From: a bacterium
GTDB lineage: Bacteria > Krumholzibacteriota > Krumholzibacteriia > LZORAL124-64-63
Assembly: GCA_014730255.1 (NCBI GenBank)
Contig: WJIQ01000388.1
Location: 1-42,182 of the forward strand
Length of the DNA stretch: 42,182 bases
Direction of reading: 5' to 3'
The notes below the pieces were generated by a model, which had not been told where the DNA came from, ran no database searches, and saw only the letters and a list, made by a program, of their open reading frames with translations. Positions 26,605-37,274 of this stretch are shown here, in pieces (positions within the stretch are counted from its first letter, which is position 1; every line of letters starts with the position of its first letter). Made by a program: the position numbers and the translations under genes.

Positions 26605-27918
26605 TCAGGTTCTCAGCGTCAGCAGGTCCCTCTGGCGGGCCATCACGTACTGACGGATCACCTGCGTGGCGTGGCGGTCGGCCGCACCGGCGACGATGAA
26701 CTCCAGGCCGACGTGCGTGGACTCGCGGCCGCGCCCGCTCGGCTCCCGCCGCAAGCGGCGCACCTCGGCGGTCACGGTGACCGGCTCGGCGAGCTCCTCG
26801 CCCTCGAGGCGCAGGCGCACCCGGGCATCGACCTTCAGCATGGGCGGCGTGTCGGTCTTCAGGACCACGCCGGCTCCGGCGAAGCTGAGGTCGGACACGA
26901 GGGCCTCGACGGCCGCCTCGGGCACCAGCGAGGTCAGCGCGCCGTCGAGCTCGAGCGACGTCTGCTCGTCGTCCTCGGGGTCGGGGGCCGGCACCAGGAC
27001 CTCGAGGTGGGCCCGCAGGACCTCGTCGGGCGCGACCCGGAAGTAGCGGCGTCGCTGGTCCAGGCTCACCCGCCGGGGCAGGGCGATCTCCAGGGCGCTC
27101 AGGGGCTCGAGCCCGTCGAGGGACACCTCGACCTCGGCCTCGAGCCGGGTGCGGAAGTGGAACAGGCGGCCGACGGCGCCGAACGCGCCCTCGATCTCCA
27201 GGCCCGACCGCAGCTCGACGTCGGCCTCGCGCCGGTCGAGGTCGCAGGTCAGCTGCAGGTACGGGGCGCCGTCGTGCTTGACGCGCCGCAGGACCGCCGC
27301 GCTGGTGGGCTGGACGTCGCCGTCGCGGCTGGGGATCAGCAGCTCGAGGTCGTGCTCGCAACGGGCGAGGTAGGTGCAGAGGCGGTCGATCTCGCCCCGG
27401 TCCTCGATGCTCTCGATGCGGCCGACCTCGGCGGGCAGCAACTGCCCGGCCAGCGCCGACTCCCAGGTGTCGTCCCGCATGCTCTCGTACTCGCGACGGG
27501 AGGCGACATCGGTCATCAGATAGAGATTGCCCGCGGCGGTCTGGTGTCGCAGGATGAAGCTGCGCAGCCCGCGCAGCTCGCACGGCCCGGCGGCGGGATC
27601 GACCCGCTCCCAGGCCACGATCGGACGCTTGGCCGGTAGCGTGGCGAGCAGCTGGCCCTTGAGCGCCTCCATGAGATGCTCGTGGGCGCGCTCCTGCGCT
27701 TCGGCGTCGGCTCCGAGGGTCTGGGCGAGATTCTTGGCGATGCCGACGTAGATCTGGTGGACCGGGCTGTTGGCCACGGTCACGCGGGTCAGGTGGGGCA
27801 GCGCGAACGACCACTCGCGCATCTGCGTGACCTGGGTCCGCAGGGGGCGCTGCGAGGTGATCTCGTAGATCGCGCGGCTGCTCGCGGTCCCGATCGCCGC
27901 AAGGGTCTCCCGGATCAT
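26605..27918 (-). CDS. PilZ-domain protein (predicted c-di-GMP receptor)
   Basis: 437-aa cytoplasmic protein. Residues about 290-430 form a PilZ domain with both c-di-GMP motifs intact: the RxxxR arginines in QRRRYFRV and DxSxxG in DLSFAG. Before it lies a YcgR-N-like beta domain (about 190-290). The first 180 residues are unassigned; the stretch ANSPVHQIYVGIAKNLAQTLG...LMEALKGQLLATLPAKRP faintly resembles CheX/CheC phosphatase helices, but this is uncertain. The ATG at 27918 has GGAG eight bases upstream; the track's GTG, three codons earlier, overlaps that site. It lies 190 nt upstream of the giant surface-protein gene on the same strand, so c-di-GMP might influence that operon's output or machine (inference). 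It is divergent from glgX across 90 nt. Confidence 0.85.
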   Translation of the reverse strand: MIRETLAAIGTASSRAIYEITSQRPLRTQVTQMREWSFALPHLTRVTVANSPVHQIYVGIAKNLAQTLGADAEAQERAHEHLMEALKGQLLATLPAKRPIVAWERVDPAAGPCELRGLRSFILRHQTAAGNLYLMTDVASRREYESMRDDTWESALAGQLLPAEVGRIESIEDRGEIDRLCTYLARCEHDLELLIPSRDGDVQPTSAAVLRRVKHDGAPYLQLTCDLDRREADVELRSGLEIEGAFGAVGRLFHFRTRLEAEVEVSLDGLEPLSALEIALPRRVSLDQRRRYFRVAPDEVLRAHLEVLVPAPDPEDDEQTSLELDGALTSLVPEAAVEALVSDLSFAGAGVVLKTDTPPMLKVDARVRLRLEGEELAEPVTVTAEVRRLRREPSGRGRESTHVGLEFIVAGAADRHATQVIRQYVMARQRDLLTLRT

Positions 27919-28008
27919 GGCGTCCACTCCTTCGGTGGGTGATTCGGCGGGACACCCTGGGATCGGCCAGCGAGTGGGTCACTTGATCGAAAGTCGGAGG
28001 CAGGCTCG

Positions 28009-30036
<2,028 letters not shown>

Positions 30037-30043
30037 CGCGGCG

Positions 30044-31285
30044 TCAGGCCTGCTTCAGCTTGCGGGCCCGCTTCAGCAGCCGCACGGCGAGATCCTTCTG
30101 GTCGTCGAACTTGGCCGCCTGGACCAGATTCTGGATGGCCAGGCCCCGGTTGCCCATCTCGATGTGGCAGTAGCCGATCATCAGCAGCGGGCGGCCGTTC
30201 TCCGGGTCGAGCTCGGCCACCCGGGCGAAGGCCCGCGCCGACTCGGCGTACTCCTGGCGCATGTAGTGGATGTCGCCGAGCAGCGACCAGAGCCGCACGG
30301 TGGGATCGGTCTTAAGGCCCTCCTCGAGCGCCGCCAGCGCCTCGTCGAGGTCGTGCGCGGCGACGTACGCGGAGACCAGACGCTCGTAATCCTCGGCGCT
30401 GGTGTCGTCGCCGTCCATGGCCCGGCGGTAGCGGTCGCTGGCCAGGGCGGGCACCTCGACCACGTTGTAGAGGTCGCCGAGCGTGCGCTGCTCGCGCGGC
30501 GTCAGCTCGCGCAGGTAGCCCACGATGGTCAGGGAGACCGCCGCCTCGCGGTAGCGCTCGAACCCGACCTCGAACTGGTAGCGCAGGAACCAGGCCTCGT
30601 GGCTGTCGGGCTGGATCTGCAGGTAGTGCTCGAGCCGGTCCTCGGCCAGCCCGGGGCGCTCGAGGGTGATCGCGCACTGCGCGAGCTGCGCGTACCAGTC
30701 GTGGCGCGGCACGCCCCACTTGCCGCTGCAGAGCTCGTCGAGCAACGGCGCGGCGGTCTCGTGATCCTCGGCCAGCATGTAGCCCGCCGCCGCGAAGTAG
30801 AGGGTCTCCGGCTGCGGGTCGATCGCGGTACGGAACGCCTTGAGGAACGCGGCGCCGGAGCTGGCGTAGTTGCCCAGGTTGTACTCCACGTGCCCGAGGC
30901 CGAACCAGCCCGAGTCCAGACGGGGCTCCATCTCGACCGACCGCGTGTACTGCAGCTTGGCGTCCTCGTAGCGCCCCAGGGCGTCATGGCTGGCGCCCAG
31001 GTGGTAGCGCACCAGGAAGTGGTCGTGGTCCGGATGATCGCGCAGGTGCTCCTCCAGGGTGGCGATGGCATCGGCGTGCTCGCCCCGCTTGGCCTTGGTG
31101 ATGGCCCGGAAGAGGACCTTGCGCGTCAGGCGCGGCACCTGCGACATGTCGCTGGGGTCGATGAACTGCTGCGAGACGCCGCCGGCGTCGACACTGCGGG
31201 CATCGGCGTCGTTGTCGGCGGCGATCGCCCCGGTGGCGACCATCAGCACGCCGGTGGCAAGGAGCATCCGGAAGAATCGGTTCAT
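30044..31285 (-). CDS. Exported TPR protein of the second TonB locus
   Basis: 413-aa protein with a signal peptide (MNRFFRMLLATGVLMVATGAIA) and TPR-type repeats through the rest (FLVRYHLGASHDALGRYEDAKLQY-like units and a C-terminal GRPLLMIGYCHIEMGNRGLA). It corresponds by position to the TPR protein that ends the TonB2/TtpC operons of Vibrio and relatives, where it supports the energy-transducing complex. The ATG at 31285 follows GAGGAG. The track's 652-aa version runs on in a frame that is a shadow of tonB. It starts 35 nt after tonB. Confidence 0.85.
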   Translation of the reverse strand: MNRFFRMLLATGVLMVATGAIAADNDADARSVDAGGVSQQFIDPSDMSQVPRLTRKVLFRAITKAKRGEHADAIATLEEHLRDHPDHDHFLVRYHLGASHDALGRYEDAKLQYTRSVEMEPRLDSGWFGLGHVEYNLGNYASSGAAFLKAFRTAIDPQPETLYFAAAGYMLAEDHETAAPLLDELCSGKWGVPRHDWYAQLAQCAITLERPGLAEDRLEHYLQIQPDSHEAWFLRYQFEVGFERYREAAVSLTIVGYLRELTPREQRTLGDLYNVVEVPALASDRYRRAMDGDDTSAEDYERLVSAYVAAHDLDEALAALEEGLKTDPTVRLWSLLGDIHYMRQEYAESARAFARVAELDPENGRPLLMIGYCHIEMGNRGLAIQNLVQAAKFDDQKDLAVRLLKRARKLKQA

Positions 31286-31320
31286 GGGTCTCGTCTCCTC
31301 GTCGGTTCCGTCCGTTCGCG

Positions 31321-31938
31321 TCAGTTCAGCCGGAAGTGCAGGGTCGTCGTGACCCAGGCGGTGACGGGCTCGCCCCCGACCTCGCCGGGCTTGAAGCGCC
31401 AGTTGGGGACCGCCCGGCGCACGGCCGTGTCGAACACGCCCTTGGGCTTGGCCTTGAGCACGTTGACCTGGCGGACCGAGCCGTCCTCGGACACCAGCAC
31501 CTTCACGGCGACGTAGCCCTCGATCCCGCGCTCGCGGGCCTGATACGGGTACTCGGGGTTGACGCGCGAGACCACCTCGGGCGCCCGGTCGAGATCCACC
31601 GAGTCGAAGATGAAGCTGGTCTTGGCGGCCTCGCGCTCGACGCCGCCGACGTTGATCGACACGCCGATCGCCGGTCCGCCCATGTCGCCGAGTCCGGGCT
31701 GGACGAGGTCGGGCGCGAAGTCGGGCTTCTCCTGCGGCGGCGGCGGCTCGGGGTCCTTGATCTCCTCCTGCTCGGGCGGCTCGGGCGCCTTCAGGGAGAC
31801 CAGGCTGACGCCGACCGGATCGGAGATGTCCTGGGGCGGCTCGCGCTCCTGCGACAGGATCGTGGTCGCACCCAGCAGCAGCAGGTTGACCACCGCCGCG
31901 AGCACGGCCAGCACCAGGTAGCGTCCGAGAGCGCGCAC
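31321..31938 (-). CDS. tonB: TonB energy transducer (TonB2 type)
   Basis: 205-aa compact TonB: N-terminal membrane helix (LVLAVLAAVVNLLLLGATTIL), a short Pro/Glu/Lys linker (KDPEPPPPQEKPDF) and a C-terminal TonB domain (NPEYPYQARERGIEGYVAVKVLVSEDG...PNWRFKPGEVGG). Small TonBs with short linkers are usual for TtpC-type systems, where TtpC helps bridge the periplasm. The start codon is GTG with GGAG six bases upstream, four bases after the exbD stop. Its likely client is the receptor encoded upstream at 37473-40265. Confidence 0.93.
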   Translation of the reverse strand: MRALGRYLVLAVLAAVVNLLLLGATTILSQEREPPQDISDPVGVSLVSLKAPEPPEQEEIKDPEPPPPQEKPDFAPDLVQPGLGDMGGPAIGVSINVGGVEREAAKTSFIFDSVDLDRAPEVVSRVNPEYPYQARERGIEGYVAVKVLVSEDGSVRQVNVLKAKPKGVFDTAVRRAVPNWRFKPGEVGGEPVTAWVTTTLHFRLN

Positions 31939-31941
31939 GCG

Positions 31942-32361
31942 CTACTCCTCTCCCTCGCGCTTGGCCGCGAGCGAGACGCTGCTCGCGCCGGCGAGGCGGC
32001 ACTGATCCATGACCTTGACCACGTCCCCGGTCTCGCTGCCCTTGTCGGCGACGACGACCACGCCGGCCTCGGGATCCTCGGCGAGCGAGCGCTCGACCAG
32101 GCCCCGGACCGAGCGCACGTCGACCTCCTTGCCCTCCATGTAGACCTCGCCCTCGCTCGTGACGCCGATCATGATCGAGGCCTTCTCCTTGACCTCGGCC
32201 GTCGACGCGGTCGAGCGCGAGACCTCGATGCCCGATTCCTTGACGAAGCTCGTGGTCACCACGAAGAAGATCAGCAGCAGGAAGACCATGTCGATCAGGG
32301 GCGACATGTTGACGTCGACGTTGTCATTGCCGCCGCGAATGGTGCCTCGGACGTTGATCAT
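31942..32361 (-). CDS. exbD: Biopolymer transporter ExbD (TonB2 type)
   Basis: 139-aa single-span motor subunit. The membrane segment NMSPLIDMVFLLLIFFVVTTSF retains the proton-carrying Asp (D24). The periplasmic domain shows VVVVADKGSETGDVVKVMDQCRLAGASSVSLA. GGGAG precedes the ATG by 7 nt, and the gene lies 13 nt behind exbB and 3 nt before tonB. Confidence 0.94.
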   Translation of the reverse strand: MINVRGTIRGGNDNVDVNMSPLIDMVFLLLIFFVVTTSFVKESGIEVSRSTASTAEVKEKASIMIGVTSEGEVYMEGKEVDVRSVRGLVERSLAEDPEAGVVVVADKGSETGDVVKVMDQCRLAGASSVSLAAKREGEE

Positions 32362-32374
32362 CGGATCTCTCCCG

Positions 32375-33001
32375 TCAGGACCGGGCGCTCAACGCCGGAT
32401 CCTGGTGCTTGAGGGTGCGATCGAGAAGATGCGAGAACTCGTCGAGCCGGAGCTCCATGCGGCGCGCGCGTCGCAGCAGCGCGCCGGAGACGAGCATGCC
32501 CGGGATCGCGACCAGCAGGCCGGCCTGCGTGGTCACCAGCGCGACCGAGATGCCACCGGCCATGGCCTTGGCGTTGCCGGTGCCGAACATCGCGATCACC
32601 TCGAAGGTCTCCATCATGCCGAGGACCGTGCCCAGCAGCCCGAGCAGCGGGGCGATGGCGGCCAGGATGGCGATCATCGCCAGGTGCTGCCGGATCTTCG
32701 GACGCAGCGCCAGGGTGTGCTGGTGCAGGATGCTGCGGTCGAGCTCGGCGTCCCGGCTCCGCTCGTTCAGGAAACGGTTGAGCAGCATCCGCCGCAACCC
32801 CGAACCCGAGGTGTCGACGTCCTGGTCCTCGAGCGCCTTGACCGCGCTCATCGCATCGATGTCGCCCGTGGTGAAGGCGGCGTACTGGGCGAATCGGTCC
32901 AGGACGAGCACCCACATCCACAGCGAGGCGGCGCCGAGCGGGATCATCACCCAGCCGCCCTGCTTGAGGTACTCCCAGGATTCCCAGACCAGATCGGACA
33001 T
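32375..33001 (-). CDS. exbB: ExbB proton channel (short, TonB2 type)
   Basis: 208-aa three-span protein. The first span is near residues 17-35 (WVMIPLGAASLWMWVLVLDRF). The channel helices are AAIAPLLGLLGTVLGMMETF and ALVTTQAGLLVAIPGMLV. The true start is the ATG at 33001, overlapping the preceding stop as TGATG; the track's 407-aa version adds an out-of-frame N-terminus. With the long TtpC-like protein upstream this gives the two-ExbB arrangement typical of TonB2 systems. Confidence 0.93.
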   Translation of the reverse strand: MSDLVWESWEYLKQGGWVMIPLGAASLWMWVLVLDRFAQYAAFTTGDIDAMSAVKALEDQDVDTSGSGLRRMLLNRFLNERSRDAELDRSILHQHTLALRPKIRQHLAMIAILAAIAPLLGLLGTVLGMMETFEVIAMFGTGNAKAMAGGISVALVTTQAGLLVAIPGMLVSGALLRRARRMELRLDEFSHLLDRTLKHQDPALSARS

Positions 33002-34407
33002 CAGGCCTCTCCCTGCGCCTGGCTCGCGACCTGCTGCTTCTGGAAGATGTTGGCCAGCTGCACCGCGCGCTCCTCCATGTCGCCGATGATCGCGTGGACC
33101 CGGCGGTTGAGGAACGTGTGCAGGAGCATGATCGGGATCGCCACCGCCAGGCCCAGCATGGTGGTCACGAGCGCCTCGGAGATGCCGCCGGACATCAGCT
33201 TGGGATCGCCGGTGCCGTAGAGGGTGATCACGCGGAAGGTCTCGATCATGCCCGTGACCGTACCCAGCAGCCCGAGCAGGGGCGCCACGGCACCGAGCAC
33301 CGCGAGCACGGCCATGCCGCGCTCGACCTTGGGCAACTGGCTGAGGATCGCCTCCTGCAGCACGCTCTCCTGGGTCTCGCGGTCGAGCCGGCGCACGCCC
33401 AGGCCGGCGGCGAGCACGTGGATCACCGGGGTCCGCTTGCGGGCGACCAGCTCCTCGCAGCCCTCCCAGTCGCCCTGCTCGGCCAGCTCGTTCATGCGGC
33501 CCATGAGCTTGGACGTGTTGCCGGCGACCGTGTTCAGATAGATCGCCTTGTAGATCACGATCAGCAGGGCGACGGTGGCCAGGGCGAGGATCGGCCACAC
33601 CAGCGGGCCGCCGGCCTCGATCTGCTCCCAGAGCGTGGTCTGATGGCTCACCTGGCGCAGGGCGCCGCCGGCGGAGATGTCGATGGGCACGCGCGCGCCC
33701 TCGCCGGCGAAGTAGTCCTCGAGGTCGCCGGCCAGGCCGCCCTTGGGCAGGTTCGCCAGGGCCACCAGGCGACGGCCCTCGGGCGAGTAGTTCAGGAAGC
33801 CGGTCTCGTCGGCCGTCTGGTAGGCCGCGGTGAACTTGCCCAGGTTCAGGATCGTGCCCTGGGTCTCCTGGCCGTCACGGCCGACGAACTGGCCCTGGTG
33901 CAGGCGGACCTGCCCGGAGAGCTGGATCTCGTCCAGCAGCACGGCCGTCAGGCCGGTGATGTCCTCGATGTCCGGGAAATAGCCCGGCTGCAGCAGCGGC
34001 CGGACCTGGCCCAGGCGCCCGGGGTCCTCGGCGGTGAACGGCGACTGGTGCAGCAGCGTCTCGACGTTCTTGGCCGCCAGGCGGACGTTGCCCGAGATCT
34101 CCTTGAAGTCGAGCTCGCTCTGCTCCCAGCGGTCGGCGAGCTTCAGCCGCAGCTCCTCCTGGGACTCCATGTGGACCTGCAGCGAATCGAGCGTGGCCTC
34201 GAGGCGGGCCTGCCGGGTCTCCAGACGCGTGACCTCGGCGGTGAGCTTGCCGCGGTCCTGCAGGATCTCCTGCTCGGCCTCGCGGGCGAGGCGCTCCTGG
34301 CGAGCGCGCTCCTCGGCGGCCTTGCGCGCGGCCTCGCGCACGTCCTGCGCGCCGGCCACGCTCACGGACACCAGGAGGATCATGATGATGATGGCTAGGC
34401 GCTTCAC
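33001..34407 (-). CDS. TtpC-like long ExbB with periplasmic coiled coil
   Basis: 468-aa protein with a signal peptide (IIIMILLVSVSVAGAQ), a predicted coiled coil at about 22-115 (EERARQERLAREAEQ...), a periplasmic domain to about 265, one membrane helix (about 269-290) and an ExbB channel pair (VAPLLGLLGTVTGMIETF and EALVTTMLGLAVAIPIML). This layout matches TtpC, the extra TonB2 component that reaches into the periplasm and is needed for TonB2-dependent uptake in Vibrio. The start is a GTG overlapping the DUF3450 stop (GTGA), and the stop overlaps exbB. Confidence 0.9.
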   Translation of the reverse strand: MKRLAIIIMILLVSVSVAGAQDVREAARKAAEERARQERLAREAEQEILQDRGKLTAEVTRLETRQARLEATLDSLQVHMESQEELRLKLADRWEQSELDFKEISGNVRLAAKNVETLLHQSPFTAEDPGRLGQVRPLLQPGYFPDIEDITGLTAVLLDEIQLSGQVRLHQGQFVGRDGQETQGTILNLGKFTAAYQTADETGFLNYSPEGRRLVALANLPKGGLAGDLEDYFAGEGARVPIDISAGGALRQVSHQTTLWEQIEAGGPLVWPILALATVALLIVIYKAIYLNTVAGNTSKLMGRMNELAEQGDWEGCEELVARKRTPVIHVLAAGLGVRRLDRETQESVLQEAILSQLPKVERGMAVLAVLGAVAPLLGLLGTVTGMIETFRVITLYGTGDPKLMSGGISEALVTTMLGLAVAIPIMLLHTFLNRRVHAIIGDMEERAVQLANIFQKQQVASQAQGEA

Positions 34408-35159
34408 GGCTCGATCCTCCCCAGGGGCAGGGAAAGCAGCTGCACCGGACGCATGCGGGTGGCCATCTCCATGGCCCGCTCGATGGTCCGCGACTCGCTC
34501 GACGGCATCGCGACGTAGTCGCCGGAGACGGGGTCCCAGGTGCCGACCTGGGTGCCGTCCGGCGTGACCCAGAACATGGCCAGGCGACCGACCCGCAGCA
34601 TGTCGACGAACTTCTCCTGGCCGTCGATGGCGATCTTCTCCTGGGTGACCTCCACCGACTCGCCGTACTGGGCCTCGACCAGCATCGCCTCGAGCAGGCG
34701 GCGCAGCTTCTCGGCCGACGCCACCTCGGGCTTGGCGAGCTCGGTGCGGACCTTGTCCAGCCGCTGCGCGCGCTCCTCGGCCAGGAACGGCATGTCCGCC
34801 GCGACGACGTCCTCGAAGCGGCGCAGCACCGCGACCATCGAATCCTGGATCACCGCCTGCAGGCGTCCGGACTCAGCGAGGCGACGCTCGAGCTCGGCGA
34901 CCCGGTCGTCGAGGGCCTGGGCACGCTGGGTCTCGACCGCGATCCGCTCCTCGAGCCAGCCGACGGTCGATCTGGCGACGCGGTAGCGGTTCTCGAGTTC
35001 GGCGCGCTGATCGGCCCACTCGTCCTTCTTCTCCTGCGTCTCCTCGGCGATGTCGATGGTCTCGTCCACCGTCCCGGAGAGATCGTCGGCCGTCTGGGCG
35101 GCCGCCGGCATGGCGAACAGCACGGCGAGCAACGTCGCCGCGGCCAGGTATCGTGACAT
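34404..35159 (-). CDS. DUF3450 periplasmic coiled-coil protein
   Basis: 251-aa exported protein: signal peptide MSRYLAAATLLAVLFAMPAAAQ, a long coiled coil to about residue 110, then the DUF3450 core with DMPFLAEERAQRLDKV, LVEAQYGESVEVTQEKI and MLRVGRLAMFWVTPDG. DUF3450 genes regularly precede ttpC in TonB2 operons; the biochemical role is unknown. The gene overlaps the TtpC-like start by 4 nt, so the two are translated in a fixed ratio, consistent with pairing of the two coiled coils (inference). Confidence 0.88.
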   Translation of the reverse strand: MSRYLAAATLLAVLFAMPAAAQTADDLSGTVDETIDIAEETQEKKDEWADQRAELENRYRVARSTVGWLEERIAVETQRAQALDDRVAELERRLAESGRLQAVIQDSMVAVLRRFEDVVAADMPFLAEERAQRLDKVRTELAKPEVASAEKLRRLLEAMLVEAQYGESVEVTQEKIAIDGQEKFVDMLRVGRLAMFWVTPDGTQVGTWDPVSGDYVAMPSSESRTIERAMEMATRMRPVQLLSLPLGRIEP

Positions 35160-35223
35160 GAACGGTTCCCTTCGCGTGCAGGTGATATCGCGCGACCGAT
35201 AAGCTACTGGAGGTCCGTAAGGA

Positions 35224-35254
35224 GCCGGTTACCGGCATGTTAAATTTGGTTTAA
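35224..35254. promoter_or_regulatory. Two inverted repeats upstream of DUF3450
   Basis: In the 173-nt gap between the tagged secreted protein and DUF3450, GCCGGT-T-ACCGGC (35224-35236) adjoins TTAAA-TTTGG-TTTAA (35240-35254), the most AT-rich spot of this gap. It lies 65-95 nt upstream of the DUF3450 start, where a promoter/operator for the motor genes would be expected. No clear -35/-10 pair is seen. Confidence 0.35.
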
Positions 35255-35277
35255 GGGACTGTTGGCGCCGCCCGTGG

Positions 35278-35310
35278 AAAGGGCCCCGCACCCTGAGGTT
35301 CGGGGCCCCG
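35278..35310 (-). terminator. Rho-independent terminator after the tagged secreted protein
   Basis: On the minus strand a perfect 8-bp stem GGGCCCCG / CGGGGCCC, with a 12-nt loop that can pair further (ACC / GGT), is followed by TTT. It begins about 25 nt after the TAA stop at 35333. It should separate transcription of the abundant secreted protein from the motor genes downstream. Confidence 0.75.
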
Positions 35311-35332
35311 TAACCATCGCGGCGCGAAGGTT

Positions 35333-37033
35333 TTACTTCACCAGCTGCATCTTCTGGACGGCATCGAAACCGTCGCCCTGCAGACGGGCGAAATAGGTGC
35401 CGCTCGACAGGCCGGCGCCATCGAAGTCGATGGAGAACTGGCCGGCGGGCAGGTCACCCTCGTGCAGCTCGGCGACCACGCGACCGGCGACGTCGAAGAC
35501 CTTCAGGCTGACGTTTCCGGCGCGGGGCAGGTTGAACTGCACCTTCGTGGTCGGGTTGAACGGGTTCGGGTAGTTGCGCACCGTGGCGTTGGCCAGGGGC
35601 AGCTCACCGAGGTCCTCGACGGCCACGAAGTAGGTGGTGTTCTGGGGATCGAAGTTGGTCCAGCCAGCGGTCCACTGCTGATCCATGGCCACGCCGGGCG
35701 CGAAGGCGCCGCGGTAGTTGGCCGTGGTGTCGAAGCTGTAGCGACCGGCGACGTCGGCGAGGTAGTCGTTGCTGAAGTCGGCGGTGCCGTCCAGCTCGCT
35801 GAACGCCTGGGGCTGGGGCTGGGGGTTGGTCAGGTCGGACATGTCGGTCAGACCGACGGTGCTCGGCAGGCGCTGATCGATGCCGTTGTTGTTGAACGCC
35901 GTGGTGCCGAGCCAGTCCTCGATCGTCGGGAAACGATCGGTGTCGTGAGCCGAGCCGTCGGGGTAGCCATCGTACATGGCGGTGAAGCTCGAGTTCTGGA
36001 TGCGCAGGTCGCCGTCCAGGGCGGCCTGGATCGATCCGTCACGCAGCGACCAGCCGCGCACGAAGCCGACCAGCACCGAGTTGAAGATCGAGCTGCGGGT
36101 GTTCTCGCGCAGGACGCCCATGTTGCGGTGCGTGTTGCCCGGGGGCAGGTTGCCGACCAGGGCGTCGATGCGCTCGGGACCGACCATGGTGATGTTGCTG
36201 TAGATGGGCTGCGAGAAGGGCTCGGCCTCGTCCTTGGAGTCGTTCTCCAGGCCGTTGGCCGAACCGGCGGCGTCGAAGATGTCGGGGTACTTCATCGCGA
36301 ACAGGAACTGCAGGCGACCGCGGAAACCCTCGTCGACGTCGAAATCGTCGTCGAGGCCACCGAGGGCGACCAGGTGATGGCCGTCGACGTTGCCGCCGAA
36401 CCACTCGTAGCTGTCGTCGTTCGCGAAGCTGACCTGCACGTGGTGCAGCTCGGTGCCGTGGCCCAGGCCGCCCATGGTCAGGCCGTTGATCTCGTTGCCT
36501 TCCTCGAAGCGGTAGCCGGGGAACTCGAGGCGCAGGTACTTGATGACGCCGCTGCTGTCGTCAGCGATGTCGCCACCGTACTGGCCCTCGATGATGCCAC
36601 CCTCGATGTCGGTGCCGGCGGGATCCACGTTCAGCGGAGCCCGACCCAGGACCACGAGGCCACCCCAGTCGCCGTTCGAGCGCATGCCCGGCTCCATGGC
36701 CGAGGTCATGACCACGGGCTCCTCGGGGGTGCCGTTGACGAAGATCTGGCCACCCTGCTTGATGACGATGGTGCCGGCGGGCTCGCCGACGATGCGCGTG
36801 CCGGCCGGGATGGTCAGCGTGGCGCCGTCCTCGAAGTAGACCTGGCCGCGAAGCGTGTACAGGGTATCGGGGCTGAGGGTGCGATCGGCGTTGAAGTAGT
36901 ACGGCTGGAGCTCCGGGCCGTCGGTCGGGCCGAGGGTGGCCTGGCCGACGAAGAAGCCCGCGTCCTCGGCAGGACCGGCGTGGACCAGACCCGCAGCCAG
37001 GACGAGGCTGAACAGTAGCATCGCCTTCTTCAT
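35333..37033 (-). CDS. Secreted beta-rich protein with type-A C-terminal sorting tag
   Basis: 566-aa exported protein. Starting at the ATG at 37033 (AGGAG eight bases upstream) gives a signal peptide MKKAMLLFSLVLAAGLVHA; the track's extra 52 residues are leader DNA. The early part has repeat-rich beta-helix character (QVYFEDGATLTIPAGTRIVGE, GTIVIKQGGQIFVNGTPEEPV), followed by Gly/Asp-rich segments (GGLDDDFDVDEGF). The last 85 residues are a classic C-terminal tag: NYPNPFNPTTKVQFNLPRAG...SLKVFDVAGRVV...SGTYFARL...KMQLVK, used for type IX secretion in Bacteroidota. It follows the TonB-dependent receptor and precedes the motor genes, so it is a likely surface partner of the receptor, perhaps a ligand-capturing protein. 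The ligand is unknown. Confidence 0.82.
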   Translation of the reverse strand: MKKAMLLFSLVLAAGLVHAGPAEDAGFFVGQATLGPTDGPELQPYYFNADRTLSPDTLYTLRGQVYFEDGATLTIPAGTRIVGEPAGTIVIKQGGQIFVNGTPEEPVVMTSAMEPGMRSNGDWGGLVVLGRAPLNVDPAGTDIEGGIIEGQYGGDIADDSSGVIKYLRLEFPGYRFEEGNEINGLTMGGLGHGTELHHVQVSFANDDSYEWFGGNVDGHHLVALGGLDDDFDVDEGFRGRLQFLFAMKYPDIFDAAGSANGLENDSKDEAEPFSQPIYSNITMVGPERIDALVGNLPPGNTHRNMGVLRENTRSSIFNSVLVGFVRGWSLRDGSIQAALDGDLRIQNSSFTAMYDGYPDGSAHDTDRFPTIEDWLGTTAFNNNGIDQRLPSTVGLTDMSDLTNPQPQPQAFSELDGTADFSNDYLADVAGRYSFDTTANYRGAFAPGVAMDQQWTAGWTNFDPQNTTYFVAVEDLGELPLANATVRNYPNPFNPTTKVQFNLPRAGNVSLKVFDVAGRVVAELHEGDLPAGQFSIDFDGAGLSSGTYFARLQGDGFDAVQKMQLVK

Positions 37034-37238
37034 GAGTTGAACTCCTCCTCTTTGGGATCGGCGAGCTTGGACGGCCCCCGCGGAACCGCGGTGACCGTCA
37101 AGAACCTTCTCACTGGATGGACCGCAGCGAATGCGCTTCCCGAGTGTCAAGTGAATGGATCCCTTTCGGGTGGGAAGCAGGATGCTCACGTGCTCACACG
37201 CACACCGCAGGTCAACCGTCGAAAAGGCCGGCCCCAGC

Positions 37239-37254
37239 GGGCGGCATGCCGCCC
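37239..37254. repeat. Perfect 16-bp palindrome in the leader
   Basis: GGGCGGCATGCCGCCC is fully self-complementary. Flanking CAG and CTG extend the stem after a one-base bulge. As RNA it would form a stem with a CATG loop in the leader of the tagged secreted protein. Confidence 0.6.
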
Positions 37255-37262
37255 CTGAAGAC

Positions 37263-37274
37263 CCAGCCGGCTGG
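37263..37274. repeat. Perfect 12-bp palindrome in the leader
   Basis: CCAGCCGGCTGG is self-complementary and extends to GAC / GTC arms after a bulge. It sits 8 nt from the 16-bp palindrome, making a double-hairpin block just downstream of the TATACT element. Confidence 0.55.

Noticed and set aside
19683-26699. 2338-aa plus-strand ORF opposite the giant protein
   Set aside because: It is an antisense shadow of GC-rich codons. Its product is low-complexity V/A/D/R/G/H text without domains or signal peptide, while the minus frame has a signal peptide, repeats and a C-terminal tag.
31286-32002. N-terminal extension of the 652-aa ORF (30044-32002)
   Set aside because: This part is an alternative frame of tonB and exbD. 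The real TPR gene starts at the ATG at 31285 with a ribosome site and signal peptide.
33002-33598. N-terminal extension of the 407-aa ORF (32375-33598)
   Set aside because: It is an out-of-frame reading of the TtpC-like gene; exbB starts at 33001 in a TGATG overlap.
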